Shown here: piece after piece, positions 1-7,252 of the stretch
Numbering within the stretch: position 1 is the first letter of the stretch
How the letters are laid out: the number at the start of each line of letters is the position of its first letter
DNA from: Veillonella absiana
GTDB lineage: Bacteria > Bacillota > Negativicutes > Veillonellales > Veillonellaceae
Length of the DNA: 37,321 nucleotides
Strand: one strand, 5' to 3'
NCBI RefSeq assembly: GCF_032970905.1
Contig: NZ_JAWJZA010000021.1
Notes under the pieces: model-generated
Database searches by the model: none
What the model was told of the DNA's origin: nothing
What the model saw: the letters and a program-made list of their open reading frames with translations, nothing else
Made by a program: the position numbers and the translations under genes

Positions 1-1
1 T

Positions 2-106
2 TCTAAGTTTGCGCATTTATGGTATAACCATAATAGGCCTCATAGCTATAATGGCTATAAGACGCCTTTTGAAAAGAGGTTTGAAATAGACAATAATGTT
101 ACCTAG
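2..106 (+). CDS. Transposase, C-terminal end only (integrase-core family)
   Basis: The reading frame is open from the window edge to a TAG at 104-106 and gives the last 34 residues of a protein. The run W-Y-N-H-N-R-P-H-S followed by N-G-Y-x-T-P-F-E is the characteristic end of DDE integrase-core (rve) transposases of the IS3/IS481 type; the motif normally lies just after the catalytic glutamate. The rest of the gene lies outside the window. No inverted repeat end could be identified with certainty after the stop. The family call is from the motif only, and IS3 versus IS481 cannot be separated on 34 residues. Confidence 0.75.
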   Translation, partial: SKFAHLWYNHNRPHSYNGYKTPFEKRFEIDNNVT

Positions 107-567
107 AATCTATAGCAGAACAGTTACAAAATCGTAAAGATCAACAACTTTATCATTCCTATAGTTATGAGTTCGATGAAAATATTATTGGACGTGTTCA
201 TTTTTATGAAAGGTCGCATAACTGGAATGGTGAAAATCGTCAAACTAAATATTATAACTACGATGTAATTCCTTACGATAAGAAAAACAAAACCTTCAAT
301 AATAGTTATGGGTATAATGTTCTTCGTGGTATGGCTGACAAGATGCGACAGTCCATGTACGAAGCAGAGCAATCTGATTTACAAAATGAAGCATTTGAAT
401 CAGACGCATATAATCGTTTGACTACGATTATGGAAGAAACACAAAAGCAAGTGAAGAATGACGAACTTCGTTATTACATTAATCAAGTTGTTTGGTTCTC
501 AACAAAACAAACATTGAAAGATAAAATGCATAACGAACCAGATTTTACTAAAAAAATCCAAAAATGA
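97..567 (+). pseudogene. 5'-truncated gene remnant next to the transposase end
   Basis: One frame stays open from just after a stop at 94-96 to TGA at 565-567, about 156 codons, but has no usable start near its beginning. The first ATG, at 331, lacks a ribosome binding site, and the coding-like, polar, tyrosine-rich sequence clearly begins upstream of it. The frame overlaps the transposase tail by about 10 bases, so the likely reading is a gene whose 5' part was removed when the insertion sequence arrived. The residues contain no motif I recognise; the second half looks helical and charged. Function unknown. A short real protein starting at 331 is the less likely alternative. Confidence 0.5.
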
Positions 568-590
568 AAAAGCCTGAAAAAGTATAAGAG

Positions 591-625
591 AAATGCACTA
601 GTTGATAATTTCGACTAGTGCATTT
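591..625. terminator. Perfect 12-bp inverted repeat after the remnant
   Basis: The arms at 591-602 and 614-625 are perfectly complementary (AAATGCACTAGT and its complement) around an 11-nt loop. It lies 23 bases after the stop of the gene remnant. There is no U-tract beyond the natural TTT of the arm, so termination efficiency is uncertain; it could also be a relic of a mobile element. Confidence 0.4.
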
Positions 626-695
626 CAATCTATGTGCGATATATAGGGAGTACAAAAAGGGATCTTCCTCATTTTATAATTCACTTATTGTTATC

Positions 696-721
696 AAAAA
701 AGCCCTCGAGAGAGGGCTTTT
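696..721 (-). terminator. Intrinsic terminator of tpx
   Basis: GCCCTC (702-707) and GAGGGC (712-717) form a GC-rich stem with a GAGA loop, flanked by A-runs and T-runs. Read on the - strand it ends in six U residues and lies 21 bases after the tpx stop codon. The + strand version ends in four U residues, so it may also stop transcription arriving from the left. Confidence 0.85.
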
Positions 722-741
722 AATGCTTATAATGTTAAATA

Positions 742-1257
742 TTATAATGCAGCTTTGATAGCTTCGATAGTAGCATCAAAATTTACTGCATGAGTAACTT
801 CTGGTACGTATTCAACATAAGTTACTTTGTCGTTTTTATCGATAACAACAACACCACGAGTTAATAGGCGAAGTTCTTCAATTAAGAAGCCGTAGTTTTC
901 ACCGAAGGAAGCGTCTTTGTGGTCAGATAATGTTACAACATTTTCAACACCAGCAGCACCGCACCAACGTTTTTGAGCAAATGGAAGGTCCATAGATACA
1001 GTCAATACTACAACGTCATCAGACAATTTAGTAGCATCTTGGTTGAACCAACGAGTTTGAGCGTCACATACGCCTGTATCAAGAGAAGGTACAACGCTGA
1101 TAACTTTTACTTTACCTGCGAAATCTTTTAAAGTTTTAGGTGCTAAACCATTGTCCAATAAAGTGAAGTCAGGAGCTGCTTGACCTACTTTTACTTCAGG
1201 GCCTACTAAAGTGACAGGACCACCTGCAAATGTTACTACACCAGTACGTTTTTCCAT
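742..1257 (-). CDS. tpx: Thiol peroxidase Tpx
   Basis: Atypical 2-Cys peroxiredoxin that reduces hydrogen peroxide and alkyl peroxides with electrons from thioredoxin; cytoplasmic. The 171-aa product has the usual family length. The peroxidatic cysteine is C64 in DTGVCDAQ and the resolving cysteine is C99 in RWCGA, matching the C61/C95 pair of the E. coli enzyme; the F-A-Q-K-R-W-C context is typical. The start was set at 1257 because AGGAGG lies eight bases upstream of this ATG; an upstream in-frame ATG at 1305 would add 16 residues with no homology and no Shine-Dalgarno. It is a single-gene unit with its own promoter and terminator, consistent with peroxide defence in an anaerobe. Confidence 0.95.
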   Translation of the reverse strand: MEKRTGVVTFAGGPVTLVGPEVKVGQAAPDFTLLDNGLAPKTLKDFAGKVKVISVVPSLDTGVCDAQTRWFNQDATKLSDDVVVLTVSMDLPFAQKRWCGAAGVENVVTLSDHKDASFGENYGFLIEELRLLTRGVVVIDKNDKVTYVEYVPEVTHAVNFDATIEAIKAAL

Positions 1258-1298
1258 GTTTTTGTTCCTCCTAAGAGATTTAGTATTCAATAGTAATT

Positions 1299-1351
1299 GA
1301 TACATACTGTATCGTTAAATTTAGTATAGCACTGCTATGTTAATATGTAAA
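1299..1351 (-). promoter_or_regulatory. Promoter of tpx with a palindrome near the start point
   Basis: On the - strand TTTACA (1346-1351) and TATACT (1323-1328) are separated by exactly 17 bases, a good sigma-70 promoter. Just downstream, where transcription should begin, lies the 15-base palindrome GATACA-TAC-TGTATC (1299-1313). Its position at the start point is that of a repressor operator; which regulator binds is not visible. Confidence 0.65.
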
Positions 1352-1438
1352 CTAATATTTTCGATATAGTCGTTGGATAAATAATTCCATTAATGTTACT
1401 ATAATAAGTGAAAATTAATATATACAAGTTACTATACA

Positions 1439-1483
1439 TTATATGATTTTGTAAAATAATGGAATCATATAAATAGTTATAAT
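1439..1483 (+). promoter_or_regulatory. Inverted repeat and -10 box ahead of the ABC exporter operon
   Basis: A 10-bp perfect inverted repeat (1439-1448 and 1463-1472, arms TTATATGATT / AATCATATAA) is followed by TATAAT at 1478-1483, about 45 bases before the first start codon. No good -35 box pairs with this -10, so the repeat may be an activator or repressor site covering the -35 region. Confidence 0.4.
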
Positions 1484-1528
1484 AAAATGTGTTACTAGCC
1501 GGCTGATTGTAGCCGATAAGGAGTTTTT

Positions 1529-3244
1529 GTGAAGATTATTCAAATGATGTATCGATTTATGAAGGGGGAAGAATGGTCTTATGTATTAGGCCTTCTATTG
1601 CTTATCATAATTAATCTGCTTTTTTTGTGGGTTCCAAAATTAATTGGCCATGCTATTGATACATTAGGTAATGGAAAAGTAGGTCTTTTGGGCTATATAG
1701 GATATTTCTTTGGACTTATGATTATTATTACAATCTTGAAGTTCTGGTCTCGTCGTAAATTGCTAGGATCCATTCGTAAAATGGAATTTGGTTTTAGACG
1801 AGCTCTATGTAGTAAGGCTTTACAAATTAAGACAACCTATTATGAAAAAAATGGGCCAGGTAAAGTAATGGCTTTAATGACAAATGATGTTACATCATTA
1901 CGTGTAGCCTTAGGATTAGGTATGATGATTGTAGTTGATGTAATATTCTTTACCATTATTGGATCTGTAGTGTTGATTAATGAGATGGATACCCTGTTGG
2001 CGGCGAAAATTATGACACCCATGGTGCTTATTTTGTCCATTGTATTTGGATTAGGTCAAATTATGCGTCGTAAGCAACGTGAAGCACAAACGACATATAG
2101 TGATTTAACGGAATTCGTACAGGAATTGTTCCAAGGGGTGTCTATTATTCGTGCTTTCAACAAGGAAGTATCCGTAGAATCTAGATTTGGCCTTATTAAC
2201 GAAGAAAACTATAATAAAAATATGACTGTAGCTCAATATGACTCATTCCTTAGCCCTCTTACAATGACGGCACCATTAATTTGTATGTCTATTGGTATGT
2301 ATATTTGTGGTCAATTGGTGACTAAAGATATGATGACTGTTGGTCAATTTGTAAGTATTAATTCCTATATTATGATGATTGTAGCCCCGCTGATGGCTCT
2401 AGGTGCATTGGCGTCTATTACACAAAAGGGCCTCGCTTCAGCAGATAGAATTCGTGAATTTATGGAGTTGCCCGAGGAATCGGAAACAACTGAAACTGAA
2501 TTAATACCATTGGCACCTATTGAGTTACAGCATTTACATTTTACCTATGAAGGCTCTAAGTCGCCTGCATTGGTGGATGTATCTACAACAATACAGCCTG
2601 GGGAATTTGTGGGCATCGTTGGGAAACCTGGATCTGGAAAATCCACTATCTTTAAATTGCTATTGCAGTTACAACCTGCTGAAAGAGATAGCTTGTTTAT
2701 TGCTGGTCATGATGTAATGGATCTTGATTTAGGACAACTGCGTCGTAGTATTGCCTATGTGCCATCCAATTCATATTTACTGAGCTCTAGTATTGCAGAC
2801 AATATCACTTTCGGTAGTGATACATTACCTCACGTTTCTGTTCGGGAAGCTGCAACAAGGGCGGATTTATATAGAGATTTAGGGGCACAGCTAGACGATC
2901 CTTTGAAAATTCTAAAGGAAGATGGTAAGGATTTATCAGGAGGACAAAAACAGCGTATTAATATTGCCCGAGGATTTTATAAAAATGCGTCTTATCTATT
3001 GTTAGATGATTGTTTCTCTGCTTTGGATCCTATAACGGTAACAAATGTATTAACATCCTTGCGTGGTGTTAAAGAGCAAACTATACTTTGCATTTCTCAG
3101 CGTTTGGAAGTAACAAAGCAAGCTGACCGAATTCTAGTTGTTGATGAAGGTAAACTTGTCGAGGAAGGCACACACGATACTTTAATGGCACTGAATGGTT
3201 TGTATGCAGAATTATATACTGCACAAGAAGGAGCACAGGCGTGA
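1529..3244 (+). CDS. ABC exporter subunit with degenerate ATPase site (TM-NBD half-transporter)
   Basis: Type IV ABC exporter half: about six membrane helices in residues 15-300, then a nucleotide-binding domain. Walker A is GKPGSGKS (365-372) and the signature is LSGGQ (469-473). Three catalytic positions are altered: the Q-loop reads YVPSNS with Ser413 for Gln, the residue after the Walker B aspartate is Asp494 instead of Glu (LLLDDCF), and the H-loop reads ISQR with Gln524 for His. This is the pattern of the degenerate subunit in heterodimeric exporters such as TM287/288 and BmrCD. The start is GTG with AAGGAG five bases upstream. It overlaps the next gene by four bases (GTGA), so the two are made together. 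The substrate, perhaps drugs or peptides, cannot be read from sequence. Confidence 0.9.
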   Translation: MKIIQMMYRFMKGEEWSYVLGLLLLIIINLLFLWVPKLIGHAIDTLGNGKVGLLGYIGYFFGLMIIITILKFWSRRKLLGSIRKMEFGFRRALCSKALQIKTTYYEKNGPGKVMALMTNDVTSLRVALGLGMMIVVDVIFFTIIGSVVLINEMDTLLAAKIMTPMVLILSIVFGLGQIMRRKQREAQTTYSDLTEFVQELFQGVSIIRAFNKEVSVESRFGLINEENYNKNMTVAQYDSFLSPLTMTAPLICMSIGMYICGQLVTKDMMTVGQFVSINSYIMMIVAPLMALGALASITQKGLASADRIREFMELPEESETTETELIPLAPIELQHLHFTYEGSKSPALVDVSTTIQPGEFVGIVGKPGSGKSTIFKLLLQLQPAERDSLFIAGHDVMDLDLGQLRRSIAYVPSNSYLLSSSIADNITFGSDTLPHVSVREAATRADLYRDLGAQLDDPLKILKEDGKDLSGGQKQRINIARGFYKNASYLLLDDCFSALDPITVTNVLTSLRGVKEQTILCISQRLEVTKQADRILVVDEGKLVEEGTHDTLMALNGLYAELYTAQEGAQA

Positions 3245-4977
3245 AAGAATCAAAATCTAAAGATCTAGCCTTGTTATCCTATCTAGGCAGATACATAAAG
3301 CCACAATCTCATTTATTAATCATAGCAGCTATTGCTTTATTTATAGCTATGGGGCTGGATTTATTACGTCCCTACTTAACAAAACTTGTTATTGATGAAG
3401 GGTTTGTGCCAAAGGATGGTGAGCGTGTATTCCACTATGCCTTTTTATATACTATATCTATTATTGCAAGTATTATCATCGTATTTATAGAAAACTACAT
3501 GCTCAAAAGCTTTGGACAGCGTATTATTTTTGATATACGTAATAAGGTTTTCCAGCGCATAATCCATAAATCGCAAGAAGATTTTGATGCTATGCCATTG
3601 GGGAATTGGGTCACTCGTGTTACTAATGATGTGGAGGCTTTGCGTACACTATATACCGATGTTGTATTAAAGCTAATCAGCAGTGGCTTATTTATCATTG
3701 GTATCTTGGTGTCAATGTATGCTATTAATGTAACATTGGCCGTGGTAATGACAATGTTGCTACCGGTGATGGCTGTCATTATTTGGATGTATCAAAAATA
3801 TGCACGACGCGCATTTCGTGCTGTTCGTACCTCTGTGGCTGCATCAAATTCATCTATTCAGGAATTATTAAATTACATTGTTATCATTAAAACCTATGTG
3901 GGCGAAAAAATTATCGAATCTCGATATGATTCAGTGAATCGTGATTTTTTGAAAGCTGGGTTGTTTGAGGTAACAACGTTCTCAATTTTTAGACCTATCG
4001 TTGATGCTTTGTTTTTTGTAGCTCTCATTGTTATTTTTGGTGTAACAAATTGGTTTGATTCCGTCACAGATGCGGGTACTGTATTTGCTTTCATTCAATA
4101 TATGGATAAATTTTTCCAACCTATGAAAGAAATTGCCGAAAAATACAATTCCTTACAAAGTTCACTAGCTGGGGCAGAACGATTAGTTCCAATTTTAGAG
4201 GAAGCAGATGAACCTGTTACACATCATGCATTAGATTGGCATCACATCGACAGTATCGAGTTTGATCATGTATGGTTTTCCTATGACCATAATGATACAT
4301 ATGCATTAAAAGATATTACATTTAAGGTTGATGGAGGGCAATTTGTTGGCATCGTAGGCCCATCTGGAGGCGGTAAATCAACACTACTCTCTTTGTTAAT
4401 GGGTATTCATACGCCTACTAAAGGTCGTATTTTAATTAATGGTATCGATATGTCTGACTATGATAGCAGTGTGATGCGTAGTATCATGGGGTATGTATTT
4501 CAAAGTGCTCATTTATTTAAAGGTAGTATTCGTGAAAATTTAGCCCTTTATGAGGATGGATTATCTGATGAAGTCATGTTTGATGCTACTCGTAAAGTGG
4601 GCTTACATCAAATGATTAAAAATTTACCAGAAGGCTATGATACACCAGTAGGCTATTTGGGATCTCTACTTTCAGGGGGACAAAAACAGTTATTGGCATT
4701 TGCCAGAACATTAATTAAGGATAAACCAATTTTATTGCTCGATGAAGCCACCTCTAATGTAGATAGTCATACAGAACAACAAATTCAAAAAAGTATAGAG
4801 GTTATTCGTGGTGAAAAAACAATCATTAATATTGCTCACCGCTTGTCTACCGTTCAATTAGCGAGTACTATATATATGATAGAGAATGGCTCCATCGTAG
4901 AAACTGGGTCATTCCAAGAATTGATGAACATGAACGGTAAATTTAAAACATTGTGGGAACATCAGCATTCAATATAA
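3241..4977 (+). CDS. ABC exporter subunit with canonical ATPase motifs (partner subunit)
   Basis: Second half of the heterodimeric exporter, 578 aa, with a six-helix membrane domain (about 20-310) and an NBD. Its motifs are complete: Walker A GPSGGGKST (373-381), Q-loop Gln421, signature LSGGQ (477-481), Walker B ILLLDE with catalytic Glu502, and H-loop His533 in IAHRLS. With the preceding subunit this should give one active and one degenerate nucleotide site. The GTG start lies inside the end of the previous gene (overlap GTGA), indicating translational coupling. It is followed by about 105 bases without a clear terminator. Membrane protein; substrate unknown. Confidence 0.92.
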   Translation: MKESKSKDLALLSYLGRYIKPQSHLLIIAAIALFIAMGLDLLRPYLTKLVIDEGFVPKDGERVFHYAFLYTISIIASIIIVFIENYMLKSFGQRIIFDIRNKVFQRIIHKSQEDFDAMPLGNWVTRVTNDVEALRTLYTDVVLKLISSGLFIIGILVSMYAINVTLAVVMTMLLPVMAVIIWMYQKYARRAFRAVRTSVAASNSSIQELLNYIVIIKTYVGEKIIESRYDSVNRDFLKAGLFEVTTFSIFRPIVDALFFVALIVIFGVTNWFDSVTDAGTVFAFIQYMDKFFQPMKEIAEKYNSLQSSLAGAERLVPILEEADEPVTHHALDWHHIDSIEFDHVWFSYDHNDTYALKDITFKVDGGQFVGIVGPSGGGKSTLLSLLMGIHTPTKGRILINGIDMSDYDSSVMRSIMGYVFQSAHLFKGSIRENLALYEDGLSDEVMFDATRKVGLHQMIKNLPEGYDTPVGYLGSLLSGGQKQLLAFARTLIKDKPILLLDEATSNVDSHTEQQIQKSIEVIRGEKTIINIAHRLSTVQLASTIYMIENGSIVETGSFQELMNMNGKFKTLWEHQHSI

Positions 4978-5082
4978 ATTTGCGTGTTCTATATGATGAG
5001 CCACAGAATCAAGTTTGTATGTATATGTATAGAAGAGTTCTAGGTTTTCTATAGTGAAATTTAGATAGTGCAAGGGGTACAA

Positions 5083-5877
5083 ATGGAATATATACAGTCC
5101 AAAGATAATCGTACATTAAAGCGAATGGTTGGTCTTGAACAACGTAAAAATCGTGATAAATATAAGGAATATATGGTGGAAGGTGTTCGTAGTGTTCGTG
5201 ATTTGGCAGAGCGTGGTCAATTAAAGGTTATCGGTATTAGAGAATCATCTTTGCCACATGAAGCGATTCAAGAGCTTATAAAATTACCGTCAACAGAACA
5301 TATTCAACGATTCTTAATTCAAGATCCATTATTTGAAAAATTAGATCACACCATGAATGGTCAAGGGGTCGTGGGCATTGCAGAAAAACAAGTCCATAAT
5401 ATAAATAATTTTAAAGAACAAGCGGGATTGTACCTTATGCTAGATGGTATACAAGACCCGGGCAATCTTGGTACGATTATTCGTACAGCCGTAGCGGCAG
5501 GGACAAAGGCGATATTTCTTACTAAAGGAACTGTAGACGTATATAATGACAAAACTATTCGTAGTACTATGAGTGCTTTGAATGAAATTACTATATATGA
5601 AGGTCTTGATGCAGATGATGTGCAATATGTGTTGGAAGAATACGGCTTAACCTCTTATGTTACAACTTTAGATGGAGCCACAGATTACAGTGCCATTGAT
5701 TATGCACCGGCTACATTATTGGTACTTGGCAATGAAGGTAATGGTGTGTCACAGAAAATTTTAGAGGCTTGTGAACATAGGATTACAATTCCTATGTATG
5801 GAAATATTGAGTCCCTAAATGTGTCAATTGCTTCTGCATTGTGCCTGTATAAAGTTAGAGAATCTTGGAGTAAATAA
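5083..5877 (+). CDS. TrmH/SpoU-family RNA 2'-O-methyltransferase
   Basis: SPOUT-class enzyme that transfers methyl from SAM to a ribose 2'-OH of rRNA or tRNA. The 264-aa product has an N-terminal RNA-binding substrate domain (about 1-105) and a C-terminal knotted domain with all three SpoU motifs: PGNLGTIIRTA with Asn128 and Arg134, the LGNEGNGVS loop (215-223), and IPMYGNIESLNVS (236-248). The start is ATG at 5083, preceded by AAGGGG at a normal distance; a GTG 15 bases upstream is in frame but contains that site inside the gene. The stop TAA shares one base with the larB start (TAATG). The exact target nucleotide is not predictable; RlmB-like or TsnR-like roles are possible. Confidence 0.88.
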   Translation: MEYIQSKDNRTLKRMVGLEQRKNRDKYKEYMVEGVRSVRDLAERGQLKVIGIRESSLPHEAIQELIKLPSTEHIQRFLIQDPLFEKLDHTMNGQGVVGIAEKQVHNINNFKEQAGLYLMLDGIQDPGNLGTIIRTAVAAGTKAIFLTKGTVDVYNDKTIRSTMSALNEITIYEGLDADDVQYVLEEYGLTSYVTTLDGATDYSAIDYAPATLLVLGNEGNGVSQKILEACEHRITIPMYGNIESLNVSIASALCLYKVRESWSK

Positions 5878-6551
5878 TGGATACGAATAAATCTGTACAA
5901 TTAGATGGAGCGATTATTGATCTGGATCGTAATGAGCGACAAGGCTTTCCAGAGGTCGTGTATTGTGAAGGAAAAACGGATCAACAATGTGTCGATATAT
6001 TTATGACCCTTCAAGAACATTACGACACATTCATGGGAACTCGTGCGCGAATCTCTATATATGAGGCTTTAAAACCACACATTCCAGATGTTCAATATGA
6101 TGAAATGAGTCGTATCCTCTATGTCAATCGTAATCCTATCAATCGCAATGGTGAAAGAACTATTGCTGTTGTTACTGCAGGCACCAGTGATATGCCGGTA
6201 GCAGAAGAGGCAGCACTCACAGCGGAGTTAATGGGCAATAAGGTGTTACGTGTCTATGATGTTGGTGTAGCTGGTATTCATCGATTAATGGAGCGCCTAG
6301 ATTCTATTCAAGAAGCCAATGTTGTCATTGCTGTAGCAGGTATGGAAGGGGCGCTTGCCAGTGTATTAGGTGGGCTAGTGAATAAGCCATTGATTGCTGT
6401 ACCTACCTCTGTAGGCTATGGTGCTAATTTTGAAGGCTTAGCAGCTTTATTAGCCATGTTAAATTCCTGTGCTGCAGGCGTTGGTGTTGTAAATATTGAC
6501 AATGGTTTTGGCGCTGGCCGTTTAGCACATATGATTAATAGCCAACGGTAA
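5877..6551 (+). CDS. larB: LarB, nickel-pincer cofactor biosynthesis carboxylase/hydrolase
   Basis: LarB carboxylates the pyridinium ring of nicotinic acid adenine dinucleotide and hydrolyses it, the first step towards the nickel-pincer nucleotide of lactate racemase. The 224-aa product carries the family signatures: GFPEVVYCEGKT (23-34), VTAGTSDMPVAEEAA (99-113), YDVGVAGIHRL (127-137), VAGMEGAL (153-160) and VPTSVGYG (175-182), the PurE-like core. Cys198 in LNSCA corresponds in position to the cysteine that L. plantarum LarB uses for covalent substrate capture. Start and previous stop overlap as TAATG. No larA or larE is in the window; a LarC2-like gene follows after a gap of 113 bases. Confidence 0.92.
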   Translation: MDTNKSVQLDGAIIDLDRNERQGFPEVVYCEGKTDQQCVDIFMTLQEHYDTFMGTRARISIYEALKPHIPDVQYDEMSRILYVNRNPINRNGERTIAVVTAGTSDMPVAEEAALTAELMGNKVLRVYDVGVAGIHRLMERLDSIQEANVVIAVAGMEGALASVLGGLVNKPLIAVPTSVGYGANFEGLAALLAMLNSCAAGVGVVNIDNGFGAGRLAHMINSQR

Positions 6552-6576
6552 ATTAAGTTGCTTTATATTTAAAAAT

Positions 6577-6618
6577 GTATAGACCTATATATATGAAGTA
6601 TAGACCGATATGTATGAA
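6577..6618 (+). repeat. Two adjacent 21-bp direct repeats
   Basis: Copies at 6577-6597 and 6598-6618 abut exactly and differ at two positions (the 10th, T to G, and the 15th, A to G). Both begin GTATAGACC and end TATGAA. They lie between larB and the LarC2-like gene, 47 bases before the ATG of the latter. The 21-bp period equals two helical turns. Confidence 0.8.
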
Positions 6619-6664
6619 TAGAGTTTAAAATGTATTGTATTTGATAATAGGTAGGAGTCCCATT

Positions 6665-7114
6665 ATGGAGGATCAATTAATTAAAATCGAAGTGAATATC
6701 GATAATATGAATCCTGAACATTATAGTCATCTATTAGAACGTTTTTTACAAGCTCGTGCTAATGATGCTTGGCTAACTCCTATCATTATGAAAAAAGGAC
6801 GTCCAGGTATTTTGTTATCTGTTCTATGTGCTGAAACCTTACTCGATATGATGCGTGAGTTAATTTTTAAACATACTACAACAATTGGTATTCGCTATAC
6901 TAAGATGGACCGTTTAATTTGTGATCGTACATTTAAAATTGTGTACTATAAAGGGCTTCAGGTTCACATCAAACAATCTAGGTACCAAGGTAACCTAGTG
7001 AATGAGTCAATTGAGTTTGATGATATTCATCGAATTAGCGAAGTTACAGGTGAGTCTTACAAGTTAATTTCACAGCGTATATGGAGCATAGTAAAAGCAG
7101 AAAAGCTTACCTAA
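6665..7114 (+). CDS. Stand-alone LarC C-terminal domain (LarC2-like, nickel insertion)
   Basis: LarC is a CTP-dependent cyclometallase that inserts nickel into the pincer nucleotide; it is usually about 400 aa (LarC1 plus LarC2). This 149-aa protein covers only the LarC2 portion: VNIDNMNPEHY near residue 10, WLTPIIMKKGRPGILLSVLC (about 38-57), a TTTIGIRY segment, and a C-terminal stretch ending in the S-E-V-T-G-E-S-Y-K-L helix. The ATG at 6665 has AGGAG seven bases upstream; a TTG at 6635 would place that site inside the gene. No LarC1 coding sequence is seen in any frame between larB and this gene. In L. plantarum LarC1 and LarC2 are joined by frameshifting; here LarC1 is absent locally, so it may lie elsewhere or be lost. 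Confidence 0.8.
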   Translation: MEDQLIKIEVNIDNMNPEHYSHLLERFLQARANDAWLTPIIMKKGRPGILLSVLCAETLLDMMRELIFKHTTTIGIRYTKMDRLICDRTFKIVYYKGLQVHIKQSRYQGNLVNESIEFDDIHRISEVTGESYKLISQRIWSIVKAEKLT

Positions 7115-7153
7115 AATAGTGTGCATGGAGTGTACTTTTTATCATTTTGTGTA

Positions 7154-7182
7154 TTGCAAACAGTACTTGTATTTGGTACAAT
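7154..7182 (+). promoter_or_regulatory. Promoter ahead of the YdjC-family deacetylase
   Basis: TTGCAA (7154-7159) and TACAAT (7177-7182) are separated by exactly 17 bases. Transcription would begin near 7189, giving a leader of about 64 nt. Confidence 0.6.
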
Positions 7183-7197
7183 AACATATATCCTTTT

Positions 7198-7227
7198 AGA
7201 GAGAACATAAAGGTCTCTCTTTTTTTT
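7198..7227 (+). terminator. Hairpin plus seven T between the LarC2 gene and the deacetylase gene
   Basis: AGAGAGA (7198-7204) and TCTCTCT (7214-7220) form a 7-bp stem with a 9-nt loop, followed by T at 7221-7227. It has the form of an intrinsic terminator but only three GC pairs. It lies about 10 nt downstream of the predicted start of the next transcript and 25 bases before the ATG, so it may end the upstream operon, attenuate the downstream one, or both. Confidence 0.55.
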
Positions 7228-7252
7228 GAAAAGAAGGTTAAAGAAGGTTATT

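Noticed and set aside
331..567. 78-aa open frame as a complete small gene
   Set aside because: The ATG has no ribosome binding site and coding-like sequence continues upstream in frame; treated as part of a truncated gene.
5028..5053. TATAGAA/TTCTATA hairpin before the SpoU-family gene
   Set aside because: Seven AT-rich pairs, no U-tract and no promoter at a fitting distance; could be chance in AT-rich DNA.
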